Assembly (NCBI GenBank): GCA_964463135.1
Contig: CAYXBA010000017.1
Span: 14,876-78,875, forward strand
DNA from: UBA6898 sp964463135
GTDB lineage: Bacteria > Nitrospirota > Thermodesulfovibrionia > Thermodesulfovibrionales > UBA6898
Length of the DNA stretch: 64,000 bases
Direction: 5' to 3'
Position 1 is the first letter of the stretch. Each line of letters begins with the position of its first letter. The notes under the pieces were generated by a model that had not been told where the DNA came from, ran no database searches, and was given only the letters and a program-made list of their open reading frames with translations. A program made the translations under genes and the position numbers. This document shows positions 15,255 to 23,165 of this stretch, piece after piece.

Positions 15255-17894
15255 ATGTTCTCTGAAAAACCTGATACCGTAACTGCTCTCCGTGACCGGG
15301 TTCTGCATCGGCTGCCGATGCTGCTCCTTGTCCTGGGCATCGTCTCGATCGGCCTCATTGCGGCGGTTGACCTTATCGACAGGAACATGCGGGAGGCCTT
15401 TCAGTATAACGACATTGTCCATGAAATGCAGATCGAACTCAGCAAAGCCCATCTCGCGCTGGAAGAGGACCTCAGGGGAATAGAGGGCCAGGACATCGCC
15501 CTGGTCTGGCAGGGTATTGACCGGACAGAAGCCATGATCGTTTCTGCGCTCAACGGAGGCAAGACACTCCACGGCCATACGGTAAAACCGCTGCCGCATA
15601 ACAACCTCAGGGCGGATATGGAAGACCTTCGGGTACTCGTCGTCAGATTCAGAGAGCTTGCGCGAAATGTATCGGAGAACAAGACCCTGCTCCCTGCGAT
15701 AAACAGCATGGATAGCGTGTACCATCAATTTCTGAAAAAATCATTCATCCTTGATGAGCAGCTTGAAGAGATCCAGGACGCAGATGAAAAAAGATCGAGA
15801 AAACTTATACTGCTCCTGCTCATTTCCTGGAGCGGCATAATCAGCGCGGCAGTTGCCGGTCTCTGGTACAGGGAACGGCTGGCCGGGCGCATGCAGGCTG
15901 CGATCCTGAATGCAAAACACCAGTGGGAACACACCTTTGATGTCATCCCTGACCTGATCGCGGTCATTGATAAGGACCACCGGATCGTCCGCGCCAACAA
16001 GGCTATGGTGGAAAAGATGGGCATTGAGATAAAGGATATTCTTGGACGGAAATGTTATGAACTTTTTCACCAGTCATCCGGCCCGATCGAAGCCTGTCCC
16101 CACGCACATCTGCTCCATGACAATCAGGGACATGCGGCAGAGATATACGAAAAACAATTTGATGCATACTATCTCGTGACCGTCTCCCCCCTGTTTAACG
16201 ATCAGGGCGGCCTTATCGGATCTGTCCATGTTGCCCGGGACATCTCGACCCAAAAGAAAGACGCGGCAGAGCTTAAGCAATATTCGCTCGATCTGGGCGA
16301 ACGCATCAAGGAACTCAGATGTCTTTACGCCATATCCGAGGTCGTAAGGAAGCCCGATATCCATCTGGACGAGATATTGAGGGAGAGTGCCGATCTTCTG
16401 ACAAAGGCGTACATGTTCCCGGAGATCACAGTCTGCCGCATCACCTGGGATGATCAGGAATACAGCACGCCAAACTTCATACGAACAGCCTGGTCACAAG
16501 ACCGTATCATTCTGATAAACAACAGGCAGGTGGGCAGGATCGAAGTTTGCTACCGGGAAGAGCGGCCGCGGCAGGATGAAGGGCCGTTCCTTGCCGAAGA
16601 ACGCAAACTGCTCAATGCAGTTGCTGACCTGCTGGGGCGGGCCGCCGAGCGCATGCTGGCAGAAAAAGATCTGGATGTCTATCAGACACAGCTTGAATCT
16701 CTGGTCCGTGAGCGTACAAATGAACTCGCACAGACAAACGACAAGCTCCGCATGGAAGTGCTTGGCCATGAGCAGACTGCCGATGCCCTGGAGCGCAGTG
16801 AAAGCAGCTTCAGGCAGCTCTCCCAGGAGTTCAATATCCTTCTTGATGCGATACCAGACAGCCTGGTGCTCCTGTCCCCTGACCTGAAGGTGAAATGGGC
16901 GAACAAGAGCGCGCACCAGACACTGATGCCCGAGGAATACCGGGGCTCTGACTATTGCTACACGCTCTGGCATCGTCAGGACAGGCCCTGTGATGACTGT
17001 CCGGTGCTGAAAAGTTTTCGATCGGGAGATGCGGAAAACGTACAGTTGACCACACCTGACAACAGGATCTGGGCAGTGCGTGCCTATCCGATAAAGAACG
17101 AGAGCGGCGAGGTCGAGAGCGTTATGGAACTGGGCACGGATATAACCGAAAAAAGGACTCTGCAGGCAGAGCAGATGCGGTCAAACCATCTCGCCTCGAT
17201 CGGCGAGCTGGCCGCGGGCGTTGCCCACGAGATCAACAACCCGATCAACGGCATCATTAACTATGCCCAGATCATTGTAAACAGCGCTGCGCCGGAAAGC
17301 AGGGAATACGATATCGCAACAAGGATCATAAAGGAAGGCGGCCGGATATCGTTCATCGTGACAAGCCTGCTCTCCTTCGCCCGTGAGCGGAAAGAGGAAA
17401 AGAGACCGGTATTGGTCAGGCATGTGCTTTCCGATGCACTTGCCCTTACCGAGACTGTGCTGAAGAAGAGCGGCATCACGCTGAAAGCGGACATTGACCC
17501 GAATATCCCTCTCATCAAGGTCCATGCGCAGCAGATACAACAGGTCTTCCTGAACATCATCAATAATGCGCGATACGCACTCGAACAGAAATATCCCCAG
17601 GCTGACCCGGACAAGGTCCTTCTCATAACAGCGACCGAAACCGTGGTCAATGAGGAACCCTTTGTCCAGATAGTTCTTGAGGACCACGGCACCGGCATTC
17701 CCGAACCCAATATCAATAAGGTGATGAACCCCTTTTATACGACCAAGCCGGTCGGCATCGGCACCGGCCTCGGCCTGAGCATAAGCCACGGGATCATCCT
17801 CGACCATAACGGCAGGCTCTCGGTCGAAAGCGAGGAAGGCGCATATACGCGGATCATCGTGTCCCTGCCGGCGTACAGGGAAGCAGGGTTATAG
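15255..17894 (+). CDS. Membrane PAS-domain sensor histidine kinase (NtrB-like)
   Basis: The 879-residue kinase has two membrane helices (about 17-37 and 184-206) around a periplasmic helical domain. A PAS domain (WEHTFDVIPDLIAVIDKDHR) with CYELFHQ and CPHAH follows, then a GAF-like segment, a coiled coil, a second PAS (ILLDAIPDSLVLLSPDLKV) and the catalytic core. The phospho-acceptor His is in GVAHEINNPINGIINYAQI (about residue 658). ATP-lid motifs DHGTGIP (about 810) and GTGLGLSISHG follow. The partner is almost certainly the sigma-54 response regulator at 18479. Cys pairs in both PAS domains could bind metal or sense redox, which is inference. Confidence 0.9.
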   Translation: MFSEKPDTVTALRDRVLHRLPMLLLVLGIVSIGLIAAVDLIDRNMREAFQYNDIVHEMQIELSKAHLALEEDLRGIEGQDIALVWQGIDRTEAMIVSALNGGKTLHGHTVKPLPHNNLRADMEDLRVLVVRFRELARNVSENKTLLPAINSMDSVYHQFLKKSFILDEQLEEIQDADEKRSRKLILLLLISWSGIISAAVAGLWYRERLAGRMQAAILNAKHQWEHTFDVIPDLIAVIDKDHRIVRANKAMVEKMGIEIKDILGRKCYELFHQSSGPIEACPHAHLLHDNQGHAAEIYEKQFDAYYLVTVSPLFNDQGGLIGSVHVARDISTQKKDAAELKQYSLDLGERIKELRCLYAISEVVRKPDIHLDEILRESADLLTKAYMFPEITVCRITWDDQEYSTPNFIRTAWSQDRIILINNRQVGRIEVCYREERPRQDEGPFLAEERKLLNAVADLLGRAAERMLAEKDLDVYQTQLESLVRERTNELAQTNDKLRMEVLGHEQTADALERSESSFRQLSQEFNILLDAIPDSLVLLSPDLKVKWANKSAHQTLMPEEYRGSDYCYTLWHRQDRPCDDCPVLKSFRSGDAENVQLTTPDNRIWAVRAYPIKNESGEVESVMELGTDITEKRTLQAEQMRSNHLASIGELAAGVAHEINNPINGIINYAQIIVNSAAPESREYDIATRIIKEGGRISFIVTSLLSFARERKEEKRPVLVRHVLSDALALTETVLKKSGITLKADIDPNIPLIKVHAQQIQQVFLNIINNARYALEQKYPQADPDKVLLITATETVVNEEPFVQIVLEDHGTGIPEPNINKVMNPFYTTKPVGIGTGLGLSISHGIILDHNGRLSVESEEGAYTRIIVSLPAYREAGL

Positions 17895-18006
17895 CTGTTT
17901 AGGTGGGTAGCTGTTTAGGGGTTTAGGTTGGTAGGGAGATAGGGGTTTAGCTTGTTAGCTGGTCAGTCCTAACGGACTACAGACTAAACAACCTAAATAA
18001 CTCTGC
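17893..18006 (+). repeat. TTTAG-type octamer array, left flank of a four-helix-bundle gene
   Basis: TAG trinucleotides recur every 8 bases (CTGTTTAG, GTGGGTAG, CTGTTTAG, GGGTTTAG, GTTGGTAG, GGAGATAG, GGGTTTAG, CTTGTTAG). The complementary words GACTACAGACTAAACAACC follow (17975-17997). The flank can fold on itself. It begins at the kinase stop codon. Confidence 0.82.
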
Positions 18007-18016
18007 ATTTATAATA

Positions 18017-18391
18017 ATGAGAGATCACACAAAGCTCAGAGCTTTCGAACTGGCCGATGAAGTTGCGATTCTCACGTATCGGGAAACCAGGAATTTTCCT
18101 AAAGACGAAATGTATGGGTTGACCTCACAAATGAGAAGATCGGCTGTCTCGGTTCCATCCAACATAGTTGAGGGATGTGCGCGTGAAAGTCAGACTGAGT
18201 TGCTCCGCTTTCTTGAGATCGCATTTGCATCTCTCAGGGAGTTGCGCTATCAGTTCGGCTTATCGCAGCGTTTGGGATACTTCAATGAGGACAGTTTTAC
18301 CAGCTACGACTCAAAACTCCTGGAGACGGAAAAAGTGTTAGGATGCTTGATCCGTTCTTTACGCAGCCCTAACAGACTACAGACTAAATAG
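18017..18391 (+). CDS. Four-helix-bundle protein (23S rRNA intervening-sequence protein family)
   Basis: The intact 124-residue copy reads LRAFELADEVAILTYRETRNFP, GLTSQMRRSAVSVPSNIVEGCARES and LLRFLEIAFASLRELRYQFGLS, matching the family. It is third of the kind here and separates the kinase and regulator genes. The last residues (SPNRLQTK) and the stop are written in the CCTAACAGACTACAGACTAAATAG repeat that also flanks the gene on both sides. This suggests the gene and its repeats arrived as a unit or that the repeat overwrote the 3' end. Function is unknown. Confidence 0.85.
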   Translation: MRDHTKLRAFELADEVAILTYRETRNFPKDEMYGLTSQMRRSAVSVPSNIVEGCARESQTELLRFLEIAFASLRELRYQFGLSQRLGYFNEDSFTSYDSKLLETEKVLGCLIRSLRSPNRLQTK

Positions 18392-18474
18392 CTGTTTAGC
18401 CATTTAGGTGTTTAGCCGTTTAGGTAACTCAGACCTAAAAGACTACAGACTAAACAACCTAAACAGCTATTTTC
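18366..18474 (+). repeat. TTTAG-type octamer array, right flank
   Basis: It begins inside the four-helix-bundle gene. GACTACAGACTAAA occurs at about 18375 and again at 18441, matching 17975 on the left flank. Between them are CTGTTTAGCCATTTAGG-like octamers. The array ends just before the response-regulator start and leaves little room for a promoter. Confidence 0.82.
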
Positions 18475-18478
18475 TACC

Positions 18479-20179
18479 ATGAAAAAAAGAATCCTGGTCA
18501 TTGACGACGAAGAGAGCCTGCGGTACACCTTCGAGACCTTCCTTTCGAACGAGGGGTATGAGGTCGAGACTGCAGAGACCTTTGACTCAGCTGTTGCACG
18601 TGTCTCGGAGAAGAACTTCGACCTCATCATTGCCGATATCCTTCTGGGAGACAAGACCGGCGTTGACCTGCTGCGCGAGATCAGGAAAAGGGACCTCACC
18701 TGCCCTGTCGTCATGGTGACCGGCTCCCCGACCTTTGAGACCGCCTCAGAGTCCCTGCGTTTGGGGGCCTTTGACTACATCGCAAAGCCGGTAACACAGC
18801 AAGCCCTGCTGCATACTGCTGCCCAGGCGTTAAAGCACAAAGACCTTCTTGATGAGAACGAACGAATCAGGACCAACCTGGAAGCGGTCTTCAGGTCCGT
18901 AACGGACGGCATTATCACCGTGGACACTGACATGCGGATAATAGAGATAAATGACGCTGCCCAGGCCATCTGCGGATGTGCCCGGGAAAAGGCAGACAAC
19001 CAGCTGATACGTTCACTGCCGAACAGCTGCAGGAAAAAATGCATTGAAGCGCTGGCCAAGACCATCAGGGAAAAAGAGACGGTTGAGCTCTTTCATATCG
19101 ACTGCCAGCATGACAACGGACCAAGAAAGGTGATCAACATCACCACCTCTCCGCTGATCGGCCATCACAAAGAATTCTCGGGCGCTGTAATGGTTCTGAG
19201 CGACGAGACCCGCATCGCAGACCTTGAGATTGACATGGACGAACGCAGGCATTTTCATACCATGATCGGCAAAAGCGAACAGATGCAGAATATCTACAGC
19301 CTCATCGAACAGGTTGCCGATTTCCAGACCACGGTCCTGATCAGGGGTGAAAGCGGCACCGGCAAGGAGCTCGTTGCAGAGGCGCTCCACTACCGGGGCG
19401 CACGCAGCGCAAAGGCCCTCGTCAAGGTCAACTGCGCCTCTTTGCCGGAAAACCTGCTTGAGAGCGAACTCTTCGGTCATGTGAAAGGCGCCTTTACCGG
19501 CGCGATCAGTGACCGGATCGGCAGATTCGAGCGCGCTGACAAGGGCACGATCTTTCTCGATGAGATCGGGGATATGCCGCTTTCCCTCCAGGTGCGTCTG
19601 CTCAGGGTACTGCAGGAAATGGAGTTCGAACGGGTCGGCGATGCAAGACCGATAAAGGTGGATGTCAGGGTCATCGCTGCCACGAACAAGAACCTTGTCG
19701 AAAAAGTGCAGAAGGGTGAGTTCAGGGAAGACCTCTATTACCGCCTGAAGGTGGTAGAGATGCTCATCCCCCCGCTGCGGGAGAGAAGAGAGGACATCCC
19801 GCTTCTTGCCTCCCACTTCATCCAGCGTTTCAGTAAGAAATTCAACAAAAGCATCAGGGACATCTCTGCTGAGGTCATGGAGCGGTTTATGCTGCATACC
19901 TGGCCCGGCAATGTCCGTGAGCTCGAACATGTCCTTGAGCATGCCTGTATCCTCTGCAGAGACGGCATGATAACCGTCGAGTATCTGCCGAAGGATTTTA
20001 TCGGGCAGAGGCAGGATATTGATAAGGCTCCTGATCAGGCAGGCGAGCGGGAGAGGATCATGCAGGCACTGGAAAAAGCGGGCGGGAACAAGGCAAAGGC
20101 AGCACGCCTGCTCGGTATCAGCAGAAGGACCATGTACCGCAGGCTCGAAGAGCTGAAGATCCCGGACTTTCCAGCTTGA
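18479..20179 (+). CDS. Sigma-54-dependent response regulator (REC-PAS-AAA+-Fis)
   Basis: The 566-residue NtrC-type activator has a receiver domain with phospho-acceptor D53 (LIIADILLGD) and lysine in YIAKP. A PAS domain follows (about 135-250), then the AAA+ domain with Walker A GESGTGKE (about 292), the sigma-54 contact loop GAFTGA (about 337-342) and Walker B GTIFLDEIGDM. A Fis-type helix-turn-helix (GGNKAKAARLLGISRRTMYRRL) ends the protein. It should open sigma-54 promoters when phosphorylated by the kinase upstream. The candidate promoter at 21748 is the nearest visible target. An extra PAS between REC and AAA+ is uncommon but known. Confidence 0.92.
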   Translation: MKKRILVIDDEESLRYTFETFLSNEGYEVETAETFDSAVARVSEKNFDLIIADILLGDKTGVDLLREIRKRDLTCPVVMVTGSPTFETASESLRLGAFDYIAKPVTQQALLHTAAQALKHKDLLDENERIRTNLEAVFRSVTDGIITVDTDMRIIEINDAAQAICGCAREKADNQLIRSLPNSCRKKCIEALAKTIREKETVELFHIDCQHDNGPRKVINITTSPLIGHHKEFSGAVMVLSDETRIADLEIDMDERRHFHTMIGKSEQMQNIYSLIEQVADFQTTVLIRGESGTGKELVAEALHYRGARSAKALVKVNCASLPENLLESELFGHVKGAFTGAISDRIGRFERADKGTIFLDEIGDMPLSLQVRLLRVLQEMEFERVGDARPIKVDVRVIAATNKNLVEKVQKGEFREDLYYRLKVVEMLIPPLRERREDIPLLASHFIQRFSKKFNKSIRDISAEVMERFMLHTWPGNVRELEHVLEHACILCRDGMITVEYLPKDFIGQRQDIDKAPDQAGERERIMQALEKAGGNKAKAARLLGISRRTMYRRLEELKIPDFPA

Positions 20180-20204
20180 TGGCCTGCCTGCTTGATTTCA
20201 TTAA

Positions 20205-20249
20205 TTGTTATTACAATATGACCATGGTATTATGTCCATAGTCATATTG
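20205..20249 (+). promoter_or_regulatory. Promoter with overlapping inverted-repeat operator for the TA pair
   Basis: TTGTTA (20205-20210) and TATTAT (20228-20233) are 17 bases apart. Overlapping them is an inverted repeat, CAATATGACCATGG (20214-20227) and its complement with one mismatch (20236-20249), around an 8-base spacer. This is the expected layout for autorepression by the antitoxin or toxin-antitoxin complex. Confidence 0.72.
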
Positions 20250-20275
20250 CACCTTAGACCTTGTGGAGGTGTCCA

Positions 20276-20509
20276 ATGGAAAAAACCGTCTCGAAATCAA
20301 GATTCAAACCAAAAACTCTGGAATATTTTCGCCAGATTGAAAAGACCGGCAAAGCGGTGGTCATTACTGATCATGGACGCCCTGTTTTGAAAATAACACC
20401 TTATACCCAGCAACCTGAAGCCACGCTTAAGCTTTTGCGAAATACGGTTATGAAGTTTGAAAACCCGACTGAACCGGTTGGCTCAGAAGATTGGGAATCT
20501 TTGAAGTGA
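20276..20509 (+). CDS. Phd/YefM-type antitoxin
   Basis: The 77-residue protein starts at ATG 20276 after GGAGGTG. The N-terminal half (KPKTLEYFRQIEKTGKAVVITDHGRPVLKI) is the Phd/YefM DNA-binding fold, in which the V-I-T-hydrophilic-G-P-V strand is diagnostic. The C-terminal tail (WESLK) would wrap the toxin. It overlaps the PIN toxin gene by four bases (GTGA). It probably represses its own promoter through the operator at 20214-20249. Confidence 0.85.
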   Translation: MEKTVSKSRFKPKTLEYFRQIEKTGKAVVITDHGRPVLKITPYTQQPEATLKLLRNTVMKFENPTEPVGSEDWESLK

Positions 20510-20901
20510 TCGTCCTTGATACACATGTGTGGATCTGGTGGGCCAGTTCTCCTGAACTCCTTTCCACAAAGGCAAAAAAGGCTATTGAGCATGCAGTGCT
20601 TGCCCAGGAGCTCTGCATTTCATCCATAAGCAGTTGGGAGGTTGCCATGCTTGCTGAAAAGGGACGATTGCAGCTTACGATGCCTGTGCAGGACTGGATT
20701 GCGGTTTCCGAGGGTTTACCTTTTGTTACCTTTATCCCGGTAAGCAACAATATCGCAATACGGTCAGTACAGCTGCCAGGAAAGATACATAACGATCCTG
20801 CTGACCGCCTTATTATCTCTACAGCAATTTCTCTTGGAGCGGAGCTGGTCACTATGGATAAAAAAATATTGAACTACAGTCATGTCAAAGCAATCTGGTA
20901 G
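20506..20901 (+). CDS. PIN-domain (VapC-like) toxin
   Basis: The likely start is the GTG at 20506, overlapping the antitoxin stop, giving 131 residues from VIVLDTHVWIWW. The acidic residues expected of a PIN RNase are visible: LDTHVW near the start, SSWEVAML in the middle, and NDPADRLIISTA with LVTMDKKI at the end. It matches the PIN subfamily that pairs with Phd-type antitoxins. It should cleave RNA when free of the antitoxin. Confidence 0.85.
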   Translation: MIVLDTHVWIWWASSPELLSTKAKKAIEHAVLAQELCISSISSWEVAMLAEKGRLQLTMPVQDWIAVSEGLPFVTFIPVSNNIAIRSVQLPGKIHNDPADRLIISTAISLGAELVTMDKKILNYSHVKAIW

Positions 20902-20985
20902 CTTTCCAGCTTGACCGCTTGTCAGCTTTCCAGCTTGTTTCACGCTTCACGGCCTTTACACGCTTTACGGCCTCTACCGCTTGCC
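20902..20985 (+). repeat. NGCTTGNC octamers followed by TTTACGC heptamers
   Basis: AGCTTTCC, AGCTTGAC, CGCTTGTC, AGCTTTCC and AGCTTGTT follow with an 8-base period (20900-20939). TTCACGCTTCACGGCC and ACACGCTTTACGGCC then follow. The stretch GCTTGTCAGCTTTCCAGC is identical to one inside the dehydrogenase gene at 61441-61458. Confidence 0.8.
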
Positions 20986-21027
20986 AGCCAGGCAATATGA
21001 TAAAATATCGAAAAGCAGGAGGTTCCC

Positions 21028-21258
21028 ATGCTTAATACAACGGTAAAAAAAGAGATTATGAGCCAGATTGGACAGCTTGATTACGAACACCAGCGACGTG
21101 TGCTTGATTTTGCCCGGGCTCTTGCGCTGACCGGCCCTAAAGGTGTCCCAGGCAAGCAGCTTCTTTCCTTCACCGGCGCCATCTCTCTTGATGATCTAAA
21201 GGCAATGGAACAGGCAATTGACAATGGCTGCGAAAAGGTAGACATGAATGAGTGGTAA
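21028..21258 (+). CDS. Probable antitoxin of a PIN-toxin pair
   Basis: The 76-residue protein (LNTTVKKEIMSQIGQLDYEHQRRVLDFARAL) is mostly helical with an acidic tail (DDLKAMEQAIDNGCEKVDMNEW). It starts at ATG 21028 after AGCAGGAGG. It resembles small DUF2281-like antitoxins placed directly before PIN toxins, but I recognise it mainly from context. The following PIN frame overlaps its last codons. Because the toxin frame is broken, the antitoxin may now be an orphan. Confidence 0.65.
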   Translation: MLNTTVKKEIMSQIGQLDYEHQRRVLDFARALALTGPKGVPGKQLLSFTGAISLDDLKAMEQAIDNGCEKVDMNEW

Positions 21259-21636
21259 AATCTCCTTGATACCAATATTGTAATTGCCCTTTTTGCAAAT
21301 GACCCCTCCGTCCAAAAGCATATGGCCAGGGCAGGAGAGATATTCATCCCGGCAACGGTTATTGGAGAACTTTTTTTTGGAGCTTTTAAGTCGGGACGCC
21401 CTAAGACCAATACTGAACATATAGAAACTTTTGCCGCCAGTAACACCATCCTTGCATTCGATATCGGCACGAGCAGGGAATACGGCCGGATCAAGAACCT
21501 CTTACATAAGAAAGGTCACCCTATTCCGGAAAACGATGTCTGGATTGCCGCACTGGCAATAGAGCACGGATTAACCTTGGTTTCACGAGATGAACACTTT
21601 AAGGCGATAGCCGAGTTAAAGAAAGTTGTATGGTAA
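21248..21636 (+). pseudogene. PIN-domain toxin gene with a 5' frameshift
   Basis: The body reads LLDTNIVIALFANDPSVQKH, IFIPATVIGELFFGAFKSGR, PIPENDVWIAALAIEHGLTLVSRDEHF, a complete VapC-like PIN domain. The only suitable start, ATG 21248, reads MSGKIS in another frame. One missing base near 21263 would join it to LLDTNIV. In the PIN frame the antitoxin stop lies directly upstream and no start precedes the first catalytic Asp. It is therefore either a one-base-deletion pseudogene or a sequencing error. Confidence 0.7.
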
Positions 21637-21647
21637 TTCAGTTGCAG

Positions 21648-21713
21648 TCTTGTTAGCTTTCCAGCTTTCACGCTTTAACCGTTCACGATTCACGATTCAC
21701 GAATCACGGCCTC
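21648..21713 (+). repeat. Mixed octamer/heptamer array
   Basis: GCTTTCCAGCTTTCACGC is followed by GTTCACGATTCACGATTCACGAATCACGG with a 7-base period, in the open (TTCACG) orientation. It directly precedes the inverted repeat and sigma-54-like promoter. Confidence 0.78.
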
Positions 21714-21714
21714 C

Positions 21715-21734
21715 TGTCACACATGCGTGCGACA
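21715..21734 (+). promoter_or_regulatory. Imperfect inverted repeat, possible activator site
   Basis: TGTCACAC and GTGCGACA form a 20-base near-palindrome (outer TGTC...GACA) centred about 48 bases before the predicted sigma-54 start. This is closer than a usual enhancer, so it may be an activator or a repressor site. Confidence 0.4.
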
Positions 21735-21747
21735 CATAAATGTGCCA

Positions 21748-21764
21748 TGGCACGAACATAGCAT
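21748..21764 (+). promoter_or_regulatory. Predicted sigma-54 (-24/-12) promoter
   Basis: TGGCACGAACATAGCAT matches the consensus TGGCACG-N4-TTGCA except for one T-to-A change. The invariant GG (21749-21750) and GC (21761-21762) are 10 bases apart, as required. Transcription would begin near 21773, ahead of the Cys-rich protein and the FKBP, SCO1-like and cytochrome genes. Confidence 0.65.
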
Positions 21765-21907
21765 TCTACTTATTTAATACAATCAGCCTCCTTTTGATAT
21801 CAACTCGATGTTTTTAAAGCATAAAACAGACCGACATTCTAAATGATATTTTTTTAATTTCAGGCATGCTAATTGTTAATAAAAGTTCATGTTGCAGAGG
21901 CAAGACC

Positions 21908-22090
21908 TTGACAAGCTTAACTAATAAGGTAAGATGCCCTTATCTGAGCAATCCGTTCTCTGATTGCTATTGTGCTCAGATGAACAGCCAGACGACCGAG
22001 AAGGTCATACAGTTCTGCGGGGGAAATTTCAAGGACTGCGACATCTATCAAAAACATATAAAACAGGGGGTTCTGAATGCCTCATACTAA
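21908..22090 (+). CDS. Small Cys-rich protein, unknown
   Basis: The probable start is the TTG at 21908, seven bases after GAGG, giving 60 residues. An ATG at 21866 would add 14. The core has six cysteines in the order CPYLSNPFSDCYCAQ, then FCGGNFKDCDIY, a pattern that suggests a metal or iron-sulfur site. I do not recognise a named family. It overlaps the FKBP start by 14 bases and lies about 135 bases downstream of the sigma-54-like promoter, so it is probably the first gene of that transcript. Confidence 0.6.
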   Translation: MTSLTNKVRCPYLSNPFSDCYCAQMNSQTTEKVIQFCGGNFKDCDIYQKHIKQGVLNASY

Positions 22091-22892
22091 TCGTCTATCC
22101 AGCCTGTTAGCTTTCAGCTCTCAGCTCTCAGCTCTCAGCTCTCAGCTTTTTAAACGTTCACGCATTATCCGCCTCGGCGGACCCGCCTGTGGCGGGCGCT
22201 TCACGCTTCACGCTTTACGCTTTACGGTCTTTATCGCTCTTTACCTATTCCTCTGCCTGTCTCTAACTACTCCGTTATACGCCTCCGATGCCCCAAAGAC
22301 CGAGGAGCAGAAGACGCTCTATGCCATCGGCCTGAGTGTCGGCCGTACACTTGGGGCCTTCAGCCTCACGCCTGCTGAACTCGAGACCGTAAAGCAGGGC
22401 ATTACAGACTCTGTTACCGGCAAAAAACCGGCCGTTGAGCTGAGCGAATACAACAACAAGATCCAGGAGATGGCGCGCTCCCGCCGCAAAGCCCAGGGAG
22501 ACAAACAGGCTCCCCAGAATAAGGCTGCCCTGGACAAGGCTGCTGCTGAAAAAGGAGCGGTTAAGACCGCCTCCGGCATGGTCTATGTATCGCAGAAGGA
22601 AGGCACTGGCTCCAAGCCGGCCGCAACCGACACGGTCAGGGTCAATTATCGCGGCACGCTTCCTGACGGCAAAGAGTTCGACAGTTCTGCCAAACGCGGC
22701 AAGCCCCTTGAATTCAAGCTTGACAAGGTCATCAAGTGCTGGACAGAGGGCCTGCAGATGATGAAGCCCGGCGGCAAGGCCAAACTGGTCTGCCCTGCTT
22801 CGCTTGCGTACGGCGAGGTCGGCGCAGGAGAGCTCATCCTCCCCGGCGCCACATTGATATTCGAGATCGAACTGCTTGAGGTGAAGAAATAG
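22077..22892 (+). CDS. FKBP-type peptidyl-prolyl isomerase, exported
   Basis: The 271-residue product starts at ATG 22077 behind a strong GGGGG ribosome-binding site (22066-22070). The N-terminal 55 residues are encoded by repeats: AGCTCTC heptamers (LSSLLAFSSQLSALSSQL), a GC hairpin element, and TTTACGC words (GRFTLHALRFT). They lead into the signal-peptide core (VFIALYLFLCLSLTTPLYA). An FKBP_N dimerisation region (ALYAIGLSVGRTLGAF-like) precedes the catalytic FKBP domain (TDTVRVNYRGTLPDGKEFDSS, GLQMMKPGGKAKLVCP). It should catalyse proline isomerisation in the periplasm. Confidence 0.88.
   Translation: MPHTNRLSSLLAFSSQLSALSSQLFKRSRIIRLGGPACGGRFTLHALRFTVFIALYLFLCLSLTTPLYASDAPKTEEQKTLYAIGLSVGRTLGAFSLTPAELETVKQGITDSVTGKKPAVELSEYNNKIQEMARSRRKAQGDKQAPQNKAALDKAAAEKGAVKTASGMVYVSQKEGTGSKPAATDTVRVNYRGTLPDGKEFDSSAKRGKPLEFKLDKVIKCWTEGLQMMKPGGKAKLVCPASLAYGEVGAGELILPGATLIFEIELLEVKK
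22165..22198 (+). repeat. GC-rich double-hairpin element (REP-like)
   Basis: TCCGCCTCGGCGGA and CCCGCCTGTGGCGGG are two adjacent palindromes in 34 bases, inside the FKBP coding region. Related copies in the opposite orientation are at 61048-61093 and 62711-62743. All three sit within short tandem-repeat arrays. Confidence 0.75.
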
Positions 22893-23165
22893 TGAGTATG
22901 AGGCAGGCTAAAGGCAAGAGGCAGGTAAAGGTATAGAGATGAGGCAGGTTATAGATAAAAGACAGGCTAACGGCTTAGGGCTAAAGGAAATTCTCTTTTC
23001 ACGCTTCACGATTCACGCTTTACGCTTTACGGCCTCTCGACGATTCACGATTCACGGCCTTTTATCCGCCTTTACTCTTCACGCTTCACGATTCACGCTT
23101 TACGCTTTACGGCCTTTACACGCTTTCACGCTTGTCTGCTTGTTCGCTTGCCTGCTTGTCAGCCT
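22893..23165 (+). repeat. Long composite repeat block spanning the SCO1-like start
   Basis: Hexamer words (AGGCAGGTAAAGGTATAGAG, 22915-22985) are followed by TTCACGC/TTTACGC heptamers with inserted CGACGATTCACG (22995-23125). NGCTTGNC octamers (CGCTTGTC, TGCTTGTT, CGCTTGCC, TGCTTGTC; about 23128-23160) end the block. From 22939 onward it is in frame with the SCO1-like gene and codes for its N-terminal region. Confidence 0.82.
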
